Assembly (NCBI GenBank): GCA_001603075.1
Contig: LVBB01000047.1
Location: forward strand, 19,304-83,303
DNA from: Phycisphaerales bacterium Planc_01
GTDB taxonomy: Bacteria; Planctomycetota; Phycisphaerae; Sedimentisphaerales; Anaerobacaceae
Length of the DNA stretch: 64,000 bases
Direction of reading: 5' to 3'
Part shown: positions 50,301 to 58,106 of the stretch, piece after piece
How the letters are laid out: the number at the start of each line of letters is the position of its first letter
Numbering within the stretch: position 1 is the first letter of the stretch
Made by a program: the position numbers and the translations under genes
Notes under the pieces: generated by a model
The model's database searches: none
What the model was told of the DNA's origin: nothing
What the model saw: the letters and a program-made list of their open reading frames with translations, nothing else

Positions 50301-50780
50301 GGGCATGGGCAGCGTCTGCGGCAGGCCGCCGTCGATCGACTGTTTGAAGAAGCGATTGAAGCGGCCCGACGGGCTGACCATGCCCGAGCGGTAGAGTACG
50401 TGCTTGCCGTCGGGATACCACTCGACGACGAGGTCGGTGGCCGAATGGTGCGTCAGCCGGCGGGGCTGGCCGCCCTGGGCGCCGACCACGTAGACGTCGG
50501 TGTTGCCGTCGTAGTTGCCGCTGAAGGCGATCAGCCGGCCGTCGGGCGAGAACTTGGGGAACATCTCGTTGCCCTTGGGCGAGCTGAGCCGCCGGGCCGT
50601 GCCGCCTTCTCTGGCCACGGTCCACAGATCGCCCGCGTACGAAAAGACGATCAGCTCGGCGCTGACGTCGGGAAAACGCAGCATGCGGGCGTCGGGCATG
50701 TGGGTCAGCTCGTCCAGGCCGGCGGCGACGCCGCCGAGCGACAACAACAGAATCAAGGCCAATGCGGTCACGGTTTTCAT
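47391..50780 (-). CDS. Tricorn-like S41 family protease
   Basis: 1129 residues from the ATG at 50780 (AAAGGTGG five bases upstream). Signal peptide KTVTALALILLLSLGGVAA. Two beta-propellers of PD40/TolB-like repeats fill about 30-560 (FPKFSPDGRLIAFSGNYDGN, YPAWSPDGKWIAYFADTTGE). A Lys/Glu/Asp/Pro-rich linker of about 65 residues then appears (DPNEPKDPNEPGEGNDEPKE). A helical core, a PDZ domain near 830-900 (GDYLLAVNGRPVDASKDPWA) and the S41 catalytic domain follow, with GRVGYIYVPDTG, NGWSGSGGDAFPHYFRRA (nucleophile Ser) and TRTWGGLIG. Exported; degrades oligopeptides delivered by other proteases. The acidic linker is unusual for tricorn. Confidence 0.9.
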   Translation of the reverse strand: MKTVTALALILLLSLGGVAAGLDELTHMPDARMLRFPDVSAELIVFSYAGDLWTVAREGGTARRLSSPKGNEMFPKFSPDGRLIAFSGNYDGNTDVYVVGAQGGQPRRLTHHSATDLVVEWYPDGKHVLYRSGMVSPSGRFNRFFKQSIDGGLPQTLPMPYAELGSFSPDGSQIVYQFISREFRTWKRYRGGMASDLWLYDFLNNSAEKLTDFAGTDAVPMWHGDTIYFLSDRAANQKLNIWAYSLRSKRFRQVTDFDEYDVKWPSLGPDAIVFENAGRLHLLDLATETSRVVEVIVPDDLPHMRTELKTVSNLIQNASLSPTGQRALFEARGEVFTVPAKHGSARNLSNTSGVAERYPAWSPDGKWIAYFADTTGEYELYLHPSDGKGRPRQVTEGGEAFRYGPLWSPDSKRIAFSDKTGSLFITDVNDGAVTFVDKDEWGTMASYTWSSDSRWLAYAKKGANRHGNILIYDVNDQTARQVTSDFYDDGSPVFDVEGKYLFFRSNRHFDPVYSDMDWTWIYPNSTQLFAVTLAKDTPSPLAPRSDEEEIKKDEKAEDKSKDDDGEKKTDEATDPNEPKDPNEPGEGNDEPKEPAKEDKKDKDTKKKDAPEPVKIDFDGFEQRVVVLPIQAGNFGGLASVKGKLLFARFMPTGARRAGSPGGTLLYYDLKEREEKTVIDNINSYDLSADGKKILYRSGSTYGIIDVAAGKKVGDGKIDSGNLKAWIDPREEWRQIFHEAWRVQRDYFYDPGMHGVDWEAMKQRYGALLPYLASREDLNYIIGEMIAELNASHTYVSGGDIESPPRLNVGLLGCDFELDTEHNAYRIAKIYEAAKWNAEPRSPLRAPGVDVNEGDYLLAVNGRPVDASKDPWAAFQGLAGQTVTLTVGRTPDVNDANDILVEPMGSEFRLRNLAWIQDNREKVEAATQGRVGYIYVPDTGQNGQNELVRQFTGQWTKDALIIDERFNGGGQIPDRFIELLNRPIYNYWARRDNRDWQTPFLSHAGPKVMLINGWSGSGGDAFPHYFRRAGLGPLVGTRTWGGLIGMSGNPRPIDGGSVTVPTFGIYDTDGQWNIEGYGVDPDYEVENVPDAMAAGGDPQLETAIAVALRLLEKQPPQRPQRPAYPDRSGR

Positions 50781-50995
50781 CAGTTCCACCTTTCCCCTCG
50801 ACAGAGTATTTCGGCAGCTTGGCGCGCCCTCAATGCAACAGATGCCCGACGACCGGAGCCCGTCGGGACGACCATCGTACCCGCCGAATCGGCCCGAATC
50901 AAGGCCGCTGCCAAATCATCTGTCCGGCCCGCCTGAATCGGCGCGGCGATTTCTCCTTTGATGCCGGGGCCGCCGGCCTGTACCATGCGGCCAAA

Positions 50996-51019
50996 GGGCG
51001 AATCATGATTCGCCCCTAC
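50996..51019. repeat. Palindromic repeat, GGGGCGA family
   Basis: GGGCGAATCATGATTCGCCC then CTAC, a perfect hairpin 29 bases before the POT gene. Confidence 0.85.
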
Positions 51020-51048
51020 ATGGAATTGGCGATGAACCGAGGAGCTTT

Positions 51049-52392
51049 ATGGCCAAACGTGAGTATCTAACTGCCCCGTTGCCATCGGCGAAGATGCCCG
51101 CCGGCATCCCCTACATCCTGACCAACGAGGCGGCCGAACGCTTTGCCTTCTACGGCATGAGTTCCATCCTCGTCGTGTTCATGACGAAGTATCTGATGGG
51201 AAGCGGCGGCGTCCTGTCCGTCATGGGCGACGAGCAGGCCAAGAAGTGGTTCCACCTGTTCACCGCCGCCGTCTACTTCACACCGTTGCTCGGCGCATTG
51301 CTCAGTGATGTCTGGCTGGGCAAGTATCGCACGATCGTGGTCTTCAGCGTCGTGTACTGCGTAGGCTTCGCGGTGATGGCGTGGGACCCCACGCGGATCG
51401 GTCTGGGCCTGGGCCTCGTGCTGATCGCGCTGGGCTCCGGCGTCATCAAGCCGTGCGTCTCGGCCAACGTGGGCGACCAGTTCGGCCAGAGCAACAAGCA
51501 CCTGATCTCGAAGATGTATAGCTGGTTCTATTTCGCGATCAACGTGGGCGCCTGTGTTTCCATGCTGCTCTGTCCCTGGCTGCTGGATAAGTACGGACCG
51601 GGCGTCGGATTCGGCGTGCCGGCCGCGCTGATGGTGTTCGCGACTGTGGCGTTCGTTGCCGGAAAATGGAAATACGTCCACATCCCGCCCGCCGGCCAGA
51701 GCGTCCTCCGCGAGGTGCTCCAGAGGGAGACGCTGAAGATTCTGGCCCGTCTGTGCGTGATCTTCGTGTTCGTCTCGATGTTCTTCGCGTTGTTCTATCA
51801 GTCGCAATCAGCCTGGGTGCTGCAAGCCGAGAAGATGAACCTCCGATGGCTGGGCGTCAACTGGCTGCCCGCGCAAGTGCAGTTCGTCAACTCATTCTAC
51901 ATCATCCTCATGATCCCGCTGTTCAGCTACGCGATCTATCCGGCCATAAATCGCGTGTTCCCGCTGACGCCGCTGCGCAAGATAGGGATCGGCATGTTCG
52001 TCACCGCGCTGTGTTTCGTTGTGCCGGCGTGGGTCGAGATCGAGATCGCCAAAGGCGCCAGTCCGAGCATCGGCTGGCAGTTCTTCGCCTACGTGCTCCT
52101 GACGGCCGGGGAGATCCTGGCGTCCATCCCCGTCCTGGAGTTCGCCTACACCCAGGCGCCCAAGAAGCTCAAGACCTTCGTGATGAGCCTGTATCTGCTG
52201 GCGATTTCCCTGGGCAACGTCTTCTCGGCCCTGGTGAACCATTTCATTCAGAACGCCGATGGTTCGAGCAAGCTGCCCGGTGCCAGCTACTACTGGTTCT
52301 TCGCCGGCGCCATGCTGGTGACTCTGGTGCTGTACATCCCCGTGGCCATGCTCTATCCGGTCAAGGAGTACATCCAGGACGAGAAGGCGTAG
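51049..52392 (+). CDS. POT-family proton-dependent oligopeptide transporter
   Basis: 447 residues with 12-14 transmembrane helices and GAGGAG four bases before ATG. The family motif ExxERFxYYG is present as NEAAERFAFYG, and the PTR2 signatures GALLSDVWLGKYRTIVVFSV and SKMYSWFYFAINVGACVSML are clear. The late EFAYTQAPKKLKTFVMSLYL motif fits. It imports di- and tripeptides with protons. It is divergent from the tricorn-like protease and, with OPT, M2 and M20 genes, forms a peptide-use island. Confidence 0.9.
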   Translation: MAKREYLTAPLPSAKMPAGIPYILTNEAAERFAFYGMSSILVVFMTKYLMGSGGVLSVMGDEQAKKWFHLFTAAVYFTPLLGALLSDVWLGKYRTIVVFSVVYCVGFAVMAWDPTRIGLGLGLVLIALGSGVIKPCVSANVGDQFGQSNKHLISKMYSWFYFAINVGACVSMLLCPWLLDKYGPGVGFGVPAALMVFATVAFVAGKWKYVHIPPAGQSVLREVLQRETLKILARLCVIFVFVSMFFALFYQSQSAWVLQAEKMNLRWLGVNWLPAQVQFVNSFYIILMIPLFSYAIYPAINRVFPLTPLRKIGIGMFVTALCFVVPAWVEIEIAKGASPSIGWQFFAYVLLTAGEILASIPVLEFAYTQAPKKLKTFVMSLYLLAISLGNVFSALVNHFIQNADGSSKLPGASYYWFFAGAMLVTLVLYIPVAMLYPVKEYIQDEKA

Positions 52393-52397
52393 ATACC

Positions 52398-52420
52398 GCA
52401 TGGGCTAAAGCCCATCCTAC
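52398..52420. repeat. Palindromic repeat, GGGCTTTAGCCC family
   Basis: GCATGGGCTAAAGCCCATCC then TAC; the inverse strand supplies the stop codon region of the gene at 52417. Confidence 0.85.
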
Positions 52421-54576
52421 GGGCGGATGATGCCGAGGTACCGGCCCATCCAGTAGGGCAGGAGGTAGACGTCCCCGCTGAACTCGTACCGGCCGCCCTC
52501 GCCGCCGTCCAGGCGAAACGCGTTGCCGTTGTGCTTGCTCATCGGCCGTTCGTCGGGCGGCAGGACCTCGGCCGTGGACTGTTGCCGGAAGTTCGGCTCC
52601 AGAAACGCAAGGTCGCTGCGGCTGCTGTTGCGGATGTCCCAGCCGATCAGATCGAGCGGGAATTGCTTCAGGGTCCAGATCGACTCGGCCAGGTCGAACT
52701 GCTCGGCCCCCGTGTCGGCGTAGATGAAGTTCCACAAGGGGTTCTTCTCGGGCCGCTCGATCTGCCAGTGTCCCTCGATGGCCTGGCGATACCGCTCGCG
52801 AAGCGCATCGTTGAAGGCGTAGCGGTACAGGTTCCAATAGCTCAGGAACGCCAGCTCGTCGTCGGAGTGGTTCCATTCCGTCGCCAGATCGACGCCGGGC
52901 ACATGGCCGATCTCCCGGATCGGGATCATGATGTTGTCGAGATAGCCGTGCTTCTCGAAAAGCTCGAAGGCCTTTTCTCGGTAGAGGTCCTTGCCCGTGA
53001 AATGCCAGGCTGTCTGGAGGAACGCAATGATCTCGATGGAGTTGAGCCGGCGGTCGCCCACCTGGCGCGGAAACTGGTTGACGTATTCCGGGTGCCAGCG
53101 GCCCCACAGCGTCGGCTTGCCGTCGTAGTCCACCAGATACCAGTCGTTTCGCACGATGTGGTCCATGATGGCGTCGATCAGCGCCACGGCCCGGTCGCGC
53201 CAGGCTTTGTCCGGCACGATCTCGGCGAAGATCGCATACGCGAAGAAATGCCCGACGATCTCATCGCTGCTGGTGGTGGCTTTCCAGACCCAGCGTTCGT
53301 CGCTTGCCGGCTGCCATCGGCTCTTGTCGGCCACCTGATAGCCGGCGCGGTCGAACGAGCGGGCGGGAAAGCCCGCCATCGGCGTGATCTCGGTGAGCCG
53401 CTCCATCGCCTCGAACGACTCGTAGCAGTTGCGTAGCGCCTCGTCCGACCGGGTCACCGCGTAGCGAAACAGCTCCCCCGCCAGGTACATCGACGTCCAG
53501 AGCCCGTCGTTGTCCTCGTCGATCAGCGTCCCGCTGGACTTCTCGCCCGGCTCGCTCATGACGAACGCGCTGTTGAAGCCGTAGCGGATGTGTCGCTGCC
53601 GCGTGAGCCGGTCGAAGTGCTCGGCCTTCTGCGCCAGCGTCATCGGTTCGAAGTGAATGATGCTCAGGCCTGTCTGCGAGAGCACCAGCACCGAACCGCC
53701 CGGACCGGCGGCGATATCGACAACGCTGTCATCCACCAGCCACCGCTTCGATGCATAGTAGTCGATCGCGCCGTCAGCATTCACAGCGAACGCGCCTCGC
53801 GGCGTGCCGAACCACGTCTTATCCCCGATGGGCGTGATGCAGCGAATCTCCGCGCAGGGCAGCTTCGTCTCGATTCCGGACCGCGGCTCGAACGACGCCG
53901 GGTCCAGACGCATGTAGCCGTCCGATGTGCCAATCAGCAAGATATCGTCCGTCAGCGCAAGGCAGTTCATCTTCTCGTGCCGAAAGACGGCGGTCCTGCC
54001 TCCATCCGATGTCACGCACCACAGCGCCGAGCCCGCGAGCACGAGGAATTGCCGCCGCGATGGGTCGAATGCGATCTGCTGGATGCCGTCTTCGATGGGC
54101 ACCTCAAGGGTCGTATCCCGTCCGTGAACGAGCGTGACACGTTCGCCGGCGGCGACGAGGAAGTCGAACTCCGTTCCCATCGCCAGTTGTGCGGCGTCGG
54201 GCGTCTTGTGGGGCACGAGGAATCGGCCCGCCCAGGCGTTGCTCAGGGCCGCCTCGTCCGTCAGGTAGACGAACTGGCCCTGGTGCACGTCGAAGTCTCT
54301 GATCCGCATATCGGTCAGCGGCCGATGGAGCCTGTCCGGCCTGAGCCGGCCTTCGTGCACCTGCAGAAGCCCCTTGTCCGAGAGCACGAGGATTCGCCCG
54401 TTGCGGTCGGCCCGGACCTTCATCAGTCTGGCCCCATCCAGCTCGCGGGCGAGGGGGACCTTCTCGCTGTAGTCCTGGATGAAGGGCTGGTCGTGATAGA
54501 CGATTCCGGCCTCCTTGGCGACGAGGAAGCCACCTGCCACCAGGACGATACACTGAATCGCGATCGACTTCTTCAT
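52417..54576 (-). CDS. Exported protein with beta-propeller and helical barrel domains
   Basis: 719 residues from the ATG at 54576 (CGGAGG six bases upstream). Signal peptide MKKSIAIQCIVLVAGGFLVA. Residues about 40-320 look like a two-component-regulator-type propeller (VRADRNGRILVLSDKGLLQV, DDILLIGTSDGYMRLDPAS, TWFGTPRGAFAVNADGAIDY). Residues 330-680 form a helical barrel (EDNDGLWTSMYLAGELFRYA, RSDEALRNCYESFEAMERLT, ADKSRWQPASDERWVWKATT), as in glycan-active (alpha/alpha)6 proteins. Catalytic residues not identified. The stop codon lies inside a palindrome. A predicted promoter lies about 45 bases upstream. Confidence 0.65.
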   Translation of the reverse strand: MKKSIAIQCIVLVAGGFLVAKEAGIVYHDQPFIQDYSEKVPLARELDGARLMKVRADRNGRILVLSDKGLLQVHEGRLRPDRLHRPLTDMRIRDFDVHQGQFVYLTDEAALSNAWAGRFLVPHKTPDAAQLAMGTEFDFLVAAGERVTLVHGRDTTLEVPIEDGIQQIAFDPSRRQFLVLAGSALWCVTSDGGRTAVFRHEKMNCLALTDDILLIGTSDGYMRLDPASFEPRSGIETKLPCAEIRCITPIGDKTWFGTPRGAFAVNADGAIDYYASKRWLVDDSVVDIAAGPGGSVLVLSQTGLSIIHFEPMTLAQKAEHFDRLTRQRHIRYGFNSAFVMSEPGEKSSGTLIDEDNDGLWTSMYLAGELFRYAVTRSDEALRNCYESFEAMERLTEITPMAGFPARSFDRAGYQVADKSRWQPASDERWVWKATTSSDEIVGHFFAYAIFAEIVPDKAWRDRAVALIDAIMDHIVRNDWYLVDYDGKPTLWGRWHPEYVNQFPRQVGDRRLNSIEIIAFLQTAWHFTGKDLYREKAFELFEKHGYLDNIMIPIREIGHVPGVDLATEWNHSDDELAFLSYWNLYRYAFNDALRERYRQAIEGHWQIERPEKNPLWNFIYADTGAEQFDLAESIWTLKQFPLDLIGWDIRNSSRSDLAFLEPNFRQQSTAEVLPPDERPMSKHNGNAFRLDGGEGGRYEFSGDVYLLPYWMGRYLGIIRP

Positions 54577-54619
54577 GCCGAACCTCCGTTTCTGCCAGCC
54601 GTTGCGCCTGTCTGGCCGC

Positions 54620-54648
54620 GTTATAGTAGCCCGCCCGACAAATGGCAA
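54620..54648 (-). promoter_or_regulatory. Predicted promoter for gene 52417-54576
   Basis: On the minus strand TTGCCA (54648-54643), 17 bases, TATAAC (54625-54620). Both boxes match five of six consensus positions; transcription would start near 54613. Confidence 0.6.
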
Positions 54649-54774
54649 GGCCCGGCTCGCAATTGCGACGCAGGAATCACTGGCCAAGGGCAGGGCGATC
54701 CGGCATAATCGGGGCGTCACATTCGATGTGCATTTGTCCACGGCCGTAAGGGCCCGTTCTTGTGGGAGGCAATC

Positions 54775-56142
54775 GTGACCGGACGAACGATGGGGTCTGT
54801 TGTTGCGTTGTTGTTTGTTGCTTCGTTCTGTCGTGATGTGGCCGGCTCCGTTCGGGCCGGCGCCGCTCGCGTCGATATCACGCCGCCGACAGGTGTGTGG
54901 CTGTCGGGCTACGCGGCCCGCGACAAGCCGAGCGACGGCGTGCTCGACGAGCTATACGCCCGGGCGCTGGTCGTCGGCGACGGCCGCGACACGGTCGCCC
55001 TCGTGGCGGTCGATCTGCTGTGGGTCCCGCTGTACCTGACGAACCAGATTCGCGACATGGTGACCAGCCGGACGGGTATCGGCGGCTCGAACGTGATGAT
55101 CTGCGCCAGCCACACGCACTTCGGCCCGAGGATCTACCGCCAGACGAAGCTCGGACCCGACGCCGAGGACAACCGCGTCGATGACGCCTACGCGCAGGTG
55201 CTCGCCCGGAAGATCGCCGACGCCGTCTTCCTCGCCCACAAGGACCTGCGTGAGGCCCGGCTGGGTTCCGGCCGGACCGAACTGGCCGAGGTCACGTACC
55301 ACCGCCGCCCGAAGAACGCCGATGGGTCCGTCACGATGGCCTTCAGCCTGCCCGATGAGGTCCTCGCGACGCGACAGATCGTCCGCGAGCCCGACGGCGC
55401 GACGCGCGTGACGTTCCGCTATCCGGACGGCCGGCCCCAACGGACGTTCGGGCCCATCGATCCAGAGGTCTGGACGCTCCGCGTCGAAGACGCCGAGGGC
55501 CGGCTCATCGCCTCGATGGTCAACTTCGCCTGTCACGCGGTCAGCGGCAGCGCCGATCCCAACGGCTTCTACTCGATCTCGGGCGACTATCCGGGCGAGA
55601 CGGCCCGGGCGGTCGAGCGGATCGAGGGTGGCGTGTGCCTGTTCACGTCGGGTGCCGCCGGGGACATCGTCCCGCTGCGGCGGGGCCTTGAGCCTCGCCG
55701 TCAGATCGGTCGAGCCGTAGCCGGGGCGGCGGTGCGCGGGCTTCAACTTGTGCCGATGTCGGAGGCGATCACGGTCGAGGCCCGGACGATGGCCGTCGAG
55801 CTGCCCCTCAAGGAAGAGCCGGCCGGAAATCGCATCATCGATGCCGACGCGAGCCAAAGGACCCTGAAGACAGAGATCCAACTCCTGCGGCTCGGCGATG
55901 TCTATCTGCTCGGCCTGCCGGGCGAGATCCTCGTCGAGATCGGTCTGGAGATCAAGAGACGCTCGCCCGTCGAGCGGCTGATCGTCGCGTCGTTGAGCAA
56001 CGACGTGATCGGCTACGTCTGCCACGCCGACGCCTACGATGAAGGCGGCTACGAGCCGATCGACGGGGCCAACCTCGCCAAAGGCGCGGGCGAGCTTCTC
56101 ATCGAGCGCGTCCTCGAACTGATCGAACAGATGAAGCGATAA
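54775..56142 (+). CDS. Neutral/alkaline ceramidase-like secreted protein
   Basis: 455 residues from the GTG at 54775, five bases after GGGAGG; an upstream TTG lacks a ribosome site. Signal peptide SVVALLFVASFCRDVAGS. The family N-terminus VRAGAARVDITPPTGVWLSG is followed by ALVAVDLLWVPLYLTNQIRD, the zinc-binding ICASHTHFGPRIY and MVNFACHAVSGS, then LFTSGAAGDIVPLRRG. Ceramidases of this type cleave N-acyl amide bonds of sphingolipids. In planctomycetes most homologues have unknown substrates, and the length is shorter than classical ceramidases because the C-terminal Ig-like domain is missing. Confidence 0.8.
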   Translation: MTGRTMGSVVALLFVASFCRDVAGSVRAGAARVDITPPTGVWLSGYAARDKPSDGVLDELYARALVVGDGRDTVALVAVDLLWVPLYLTNQIRDMVTSRTGIGGSNVMICASHTHFGPRIYRQTKLGPDAEDNRVDDAYAQVLARKIADAVFLAHKDLREARLGSGRTELAEVTYHRRPKNADGSVTMAFSLPDEVLATRQIVREPDGATRVTFRYPDGRPQRTFGPIDPEVWTLRVEDAEGRLIASMVNFACHAVSGSADPNGFYSISGDYPGETARAVERIEGGVCLFTSGAAGDIVPLRRGLEPRRQIGRAVAGAAVRGLQLVPMSEAITVEARTMAVELPLKEEPAGNRIIDADASQRTLKTEIQLLRLGDVYLLGLPGEILVEIGLEIKRRSPVERLIVASLSNDVIGYVCHADAYDEGGYEPIDGANLAKGAGELLIERVLELIEQMKR

Positions 56143-56157
56143 GCCGCAGTCGATCGC

Positions 56158-56553
56158 TCAGCTCACCGCGATCGGCTTGCTCGATTCCCACAGCCCGTGA
56201 ATGTTGCAGTAGGCCAGTGCGTGCAGGACGCCCGGCTTGGCGATCTTCAGCGTCGCGGTCGCTTCGTGATGCGCGTAGACCGGGCCCTGGTTCGGCCCTT
56301 CGGCTGATTCGCCGTGCGCGTTGAACTCGATGTGGGCGACCTCGTGGGCGAACTTGCCGCCTTCGTCGTGGTAGTACAGGGTAATCCAGCGAATGTGATG
56401 CTCGGTTGTGTTCGGGTGGGCCACTTCCTTGCCCAGCGTGACCTTCACCTGGAAGATGTCATTGGCTTTGACCGATTCCGGGCACTCGATCACGGGCACG
56501 TGCTTTTCCTTTTTCCAGTCTGCCTTCTGGATGTGTTCGCCAAGATTCCCCAT
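56158..56553 (-). CDS. Superoxide reductase, class II (neelaredoxin-like)
   Basis: 131 residues. Iron ligands by spacing against the class II family: Glu16 and His18 (WKKEKHVPVIECP), His46 and His52 (EVAHPNTTEHHIRW), Cys116 and His119 (LAYCNIHGLWE). No desulforedoxin domain at the N-terminus. It reduces superoxide to peroxide without releasing oxygen, which is typical of anaerobes. AAAGGAG lies nine bases upstream of the ATG. Its neighbour is a CMD-domain protein, possibly part of the same stress response. Confidence 0.9.
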   Translation of the reverse strand: MGNLGEHIQKADWKKEKHVPVIECPESVKANDIFQVKVTLGKEVAHPNTTEHHIRWITLYYHDEGGKFAHEVAHIEFNAHGESAEGPNQGPVYAHHEATATLKIAKPGVLHALAYCNIHGLWESSKPIAVS

Positions 56554-56606
56554 CGCTGCTGCTCCTTTGCTGTAGTTTCTATTTGTGGGCCGGACAGGCT
56601 ACAGCG

Positions 56607-56629
56607 GTAGGATGGGCTTTAGCCCATGC
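56607..56629. repeat. Palindromic repeat, GGGCTTTAGCCC family
   Basis: GTAGGATGGGCTTTAGCCCA then TGC, between the CMD protein and superoxide reductase genes. Confidence 0.85.
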
Positions 56630-56682
56630 TGTAGCTTCACCTCGCGCCAAGCCATACCGCACGACGTACGCTCGCACACCGC

Positions 56683-57000
56683 TCAGGGTTTGCCATTTCC
56701 CAGATACTTGGACACGATCTGGCTGTTCCACGCCAGTTGGGCCCCGACGTCCTCGCCGGCGGCGATCATCAGCGCCTCGGTGACCTCTTCCTTCGTGGCC
56801 CCGGCCTCGATCGCACCTCGAACGTGCTGTTCGGCATTGTACGCCGAGCGGGACGCGCACGCCATCACCAGCATGAGCAGCTCCTTCGTTTTTCTGTCGA
56901 GGACCCCGCCCTTCTCGCACATCCGGCGGAATTCCACAAAGGCCTGTCCGATCTCCGGTGCGTTCAATACGAACCACGGTGTCGTCTTGGTTACGGTCAT
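56683..57000 (-). CDS. Carboxymuconolactone decarboxylase-domain protein
   Basis: 105 residues from the ATG at 57000 (GAGGAG eight bases upstream). The CMD fold is recognised by IGQAFVEFRRMCEKGGVLDR, KTKELLMLVMACASRSAY, NAEQHVRGAIEAGATKEEVT and EALMIAAGEDVG. The CxxC pair of AhpD-type peroxidase partners is replaced (CASRSAYN, with one Cys), so a thiol peroxidase role is unlikely. Decarboxylase or other activity unknown. Upstream of superoxide reductase on the same strand. Confidence 0.8.
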   Translation of the reverse strand: MTVTKTTPWFVLNAPEIGQAFVEFRRMCEKGGVLDRKTKELLMLVMACASRSAYNAEQHVRGAIEAGATKEEVTEALMIAAGEDVGAQLAWNSQIVSKYLGNGKP

Positions 57001-57288
57001 TGTCTGACTCCTCGCGATCCCCCCGCTTGCCCAAGCGGCCGGTTTCGTCGTGCGTCGTGCGAGCGAAGACGAGACGCTTGACGCTTCACGCGCGACGCGA
57101 CCGTGCCGAGGGCCATGGTAAGTCGGTGTGGGGTCGGGTGGAATTGGGGGATTTGCTTGATTTCCGTCAGCGAAACCCGCAGGAGCCGGGCGGATCGAGC
57201 AAAAACCTCTATCACGCATCGTGACGGCGGGGGTATAAACAGACACAGGATCGAACGATGAGCCCGGCCGGGGCAAGGAGACCGAGGC

Positions 57289-58023
57289 ATGTTGCGGAAT
57301 ATCAAGGGCTTACGAGGTTTCACGATCGAGGCGGCCGACGGCCACATGGGCAAGGTCCACGACCTGCTGTTTGACGGGCGGACCTGGGCGGTGCGGTACC
57401 TGGTCGTCGACACAGGCTCGTGGCTGCCCGGACGCAAGGTGCTGATCGCGGCTTCCGCCCTGGGCCGGCCCCGCTGGGACGAGCGGCTGTTCCCTGTGAC
57501 CCTGACCACCGAGCAGGTCCGCCACGCCCCCGATATCGACACCGATCAGCCCGTCTCCCGCCAGCGCGAGATCGAGTTGCACGCCTATTACGATTGGATT
57601 CCCTACTGGGGGATGGGCCATGACGGGGTCGGCGCCGTGCCCGTCCCGACGCCGGTCGAACGCAAGGTTGCCGAGGAGGCGGCCCAGGGCGACCCCAACC
57701 TGCAGAGTGCCCGCGAGGTGACGGGCTATCACATCGGCGCCCGGGACGGCGAGATCGGCCACGTCGAGGATTTCCTCGTCGGCGACGGCGACTGGGTCAT
57801 CCGCTATCTTGTCGTCGATACCCGGAACTGGCTGCCCGGACACAAGGTGCTCATCTCGCCCAAGTGGGTCCGCCAGATCAGTTGGGAGCAGCGTGAGGTG
57901 TGGGTCGATGTCTCCCGTGAGAAGGTCCGGCACAGCCCGCCCTACGACCCGGCCATCACCGTCGAGCGGGATTACGAGGCCCGCATGCACGACTACTACG
58001 ACCGCCTCCCTTACTGGCCCTGA
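57289..58023 (+). CDS. Tandem PRC-barrel domain protein
   Basis: 244 residues. Two PRC-barrel units: 5-70 (GLRGFTIEAADGHMGKVHDL, RYLVVDTGSWLPGRKVLIAA) and about 145-210 (REVTGYHIGARDGEIGHVED, RYLVVDTRNWLPGHKVLISP), each followed by a WVDV/VTLT strand and a tail with HAYYDWIPYWG or HDYYDRLPYWP. PRC-barrels bind RNA, pigment or protein partners; this tandem form is common and uncharacterised. Preceded by GGAGACCGAGGC. A cytosolic stress or membrane-associated role is possible. Confidence 0.85.
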   Translation: MLRNIKGLRGFTIEAADGHMGKVHDLLFDGRTWAVRYLVVDTGSWLPGRKVLIAASALGRPRWDERLFPVTLTTEQVRHAPDIDTDQPVSRQREIELHAYYDWIPYWGMGHDGVGAVPVPTPVERKVAEEAAQGDPNLQSAREVTGYHIGARDGEIGHVEDFLVGDGDWVIRYLVVDTRNWLPGHKVLISPKWVRQISWEQREVWVDVSREKVRHSPPYDPAITVERDYEARMHDYYDRLPYWP

Positions 58024-58072
58024 TCGGTCGTCGTCTGTGGCAGAGACCCAATGCGATTTGCCGACGTGGCGC

Positions 58073-58100
58073 TTGGTTCGGCGACGGGCGGCGGTATAAT
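58073..58100 (+). promoter_or_regulatory. Predicted promoter giving a leaderless transcript
   Basis: TTGGTT (58073-58078), 16 bases, TATAAT (58095-58100). The ATG of the next gene lies six bases further, so transcription would start at or beside the start codon. No ribosome site is present. Confidence 0.6.
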
Positions 58101-58106
58101 GGGCCG

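Noticed and set aside
47442..50936. A 1164-codon plus-strand frame
   Set aside because: Antisense shadow of the tricorn-like protease; no signal peptide, motif or ribosome site.
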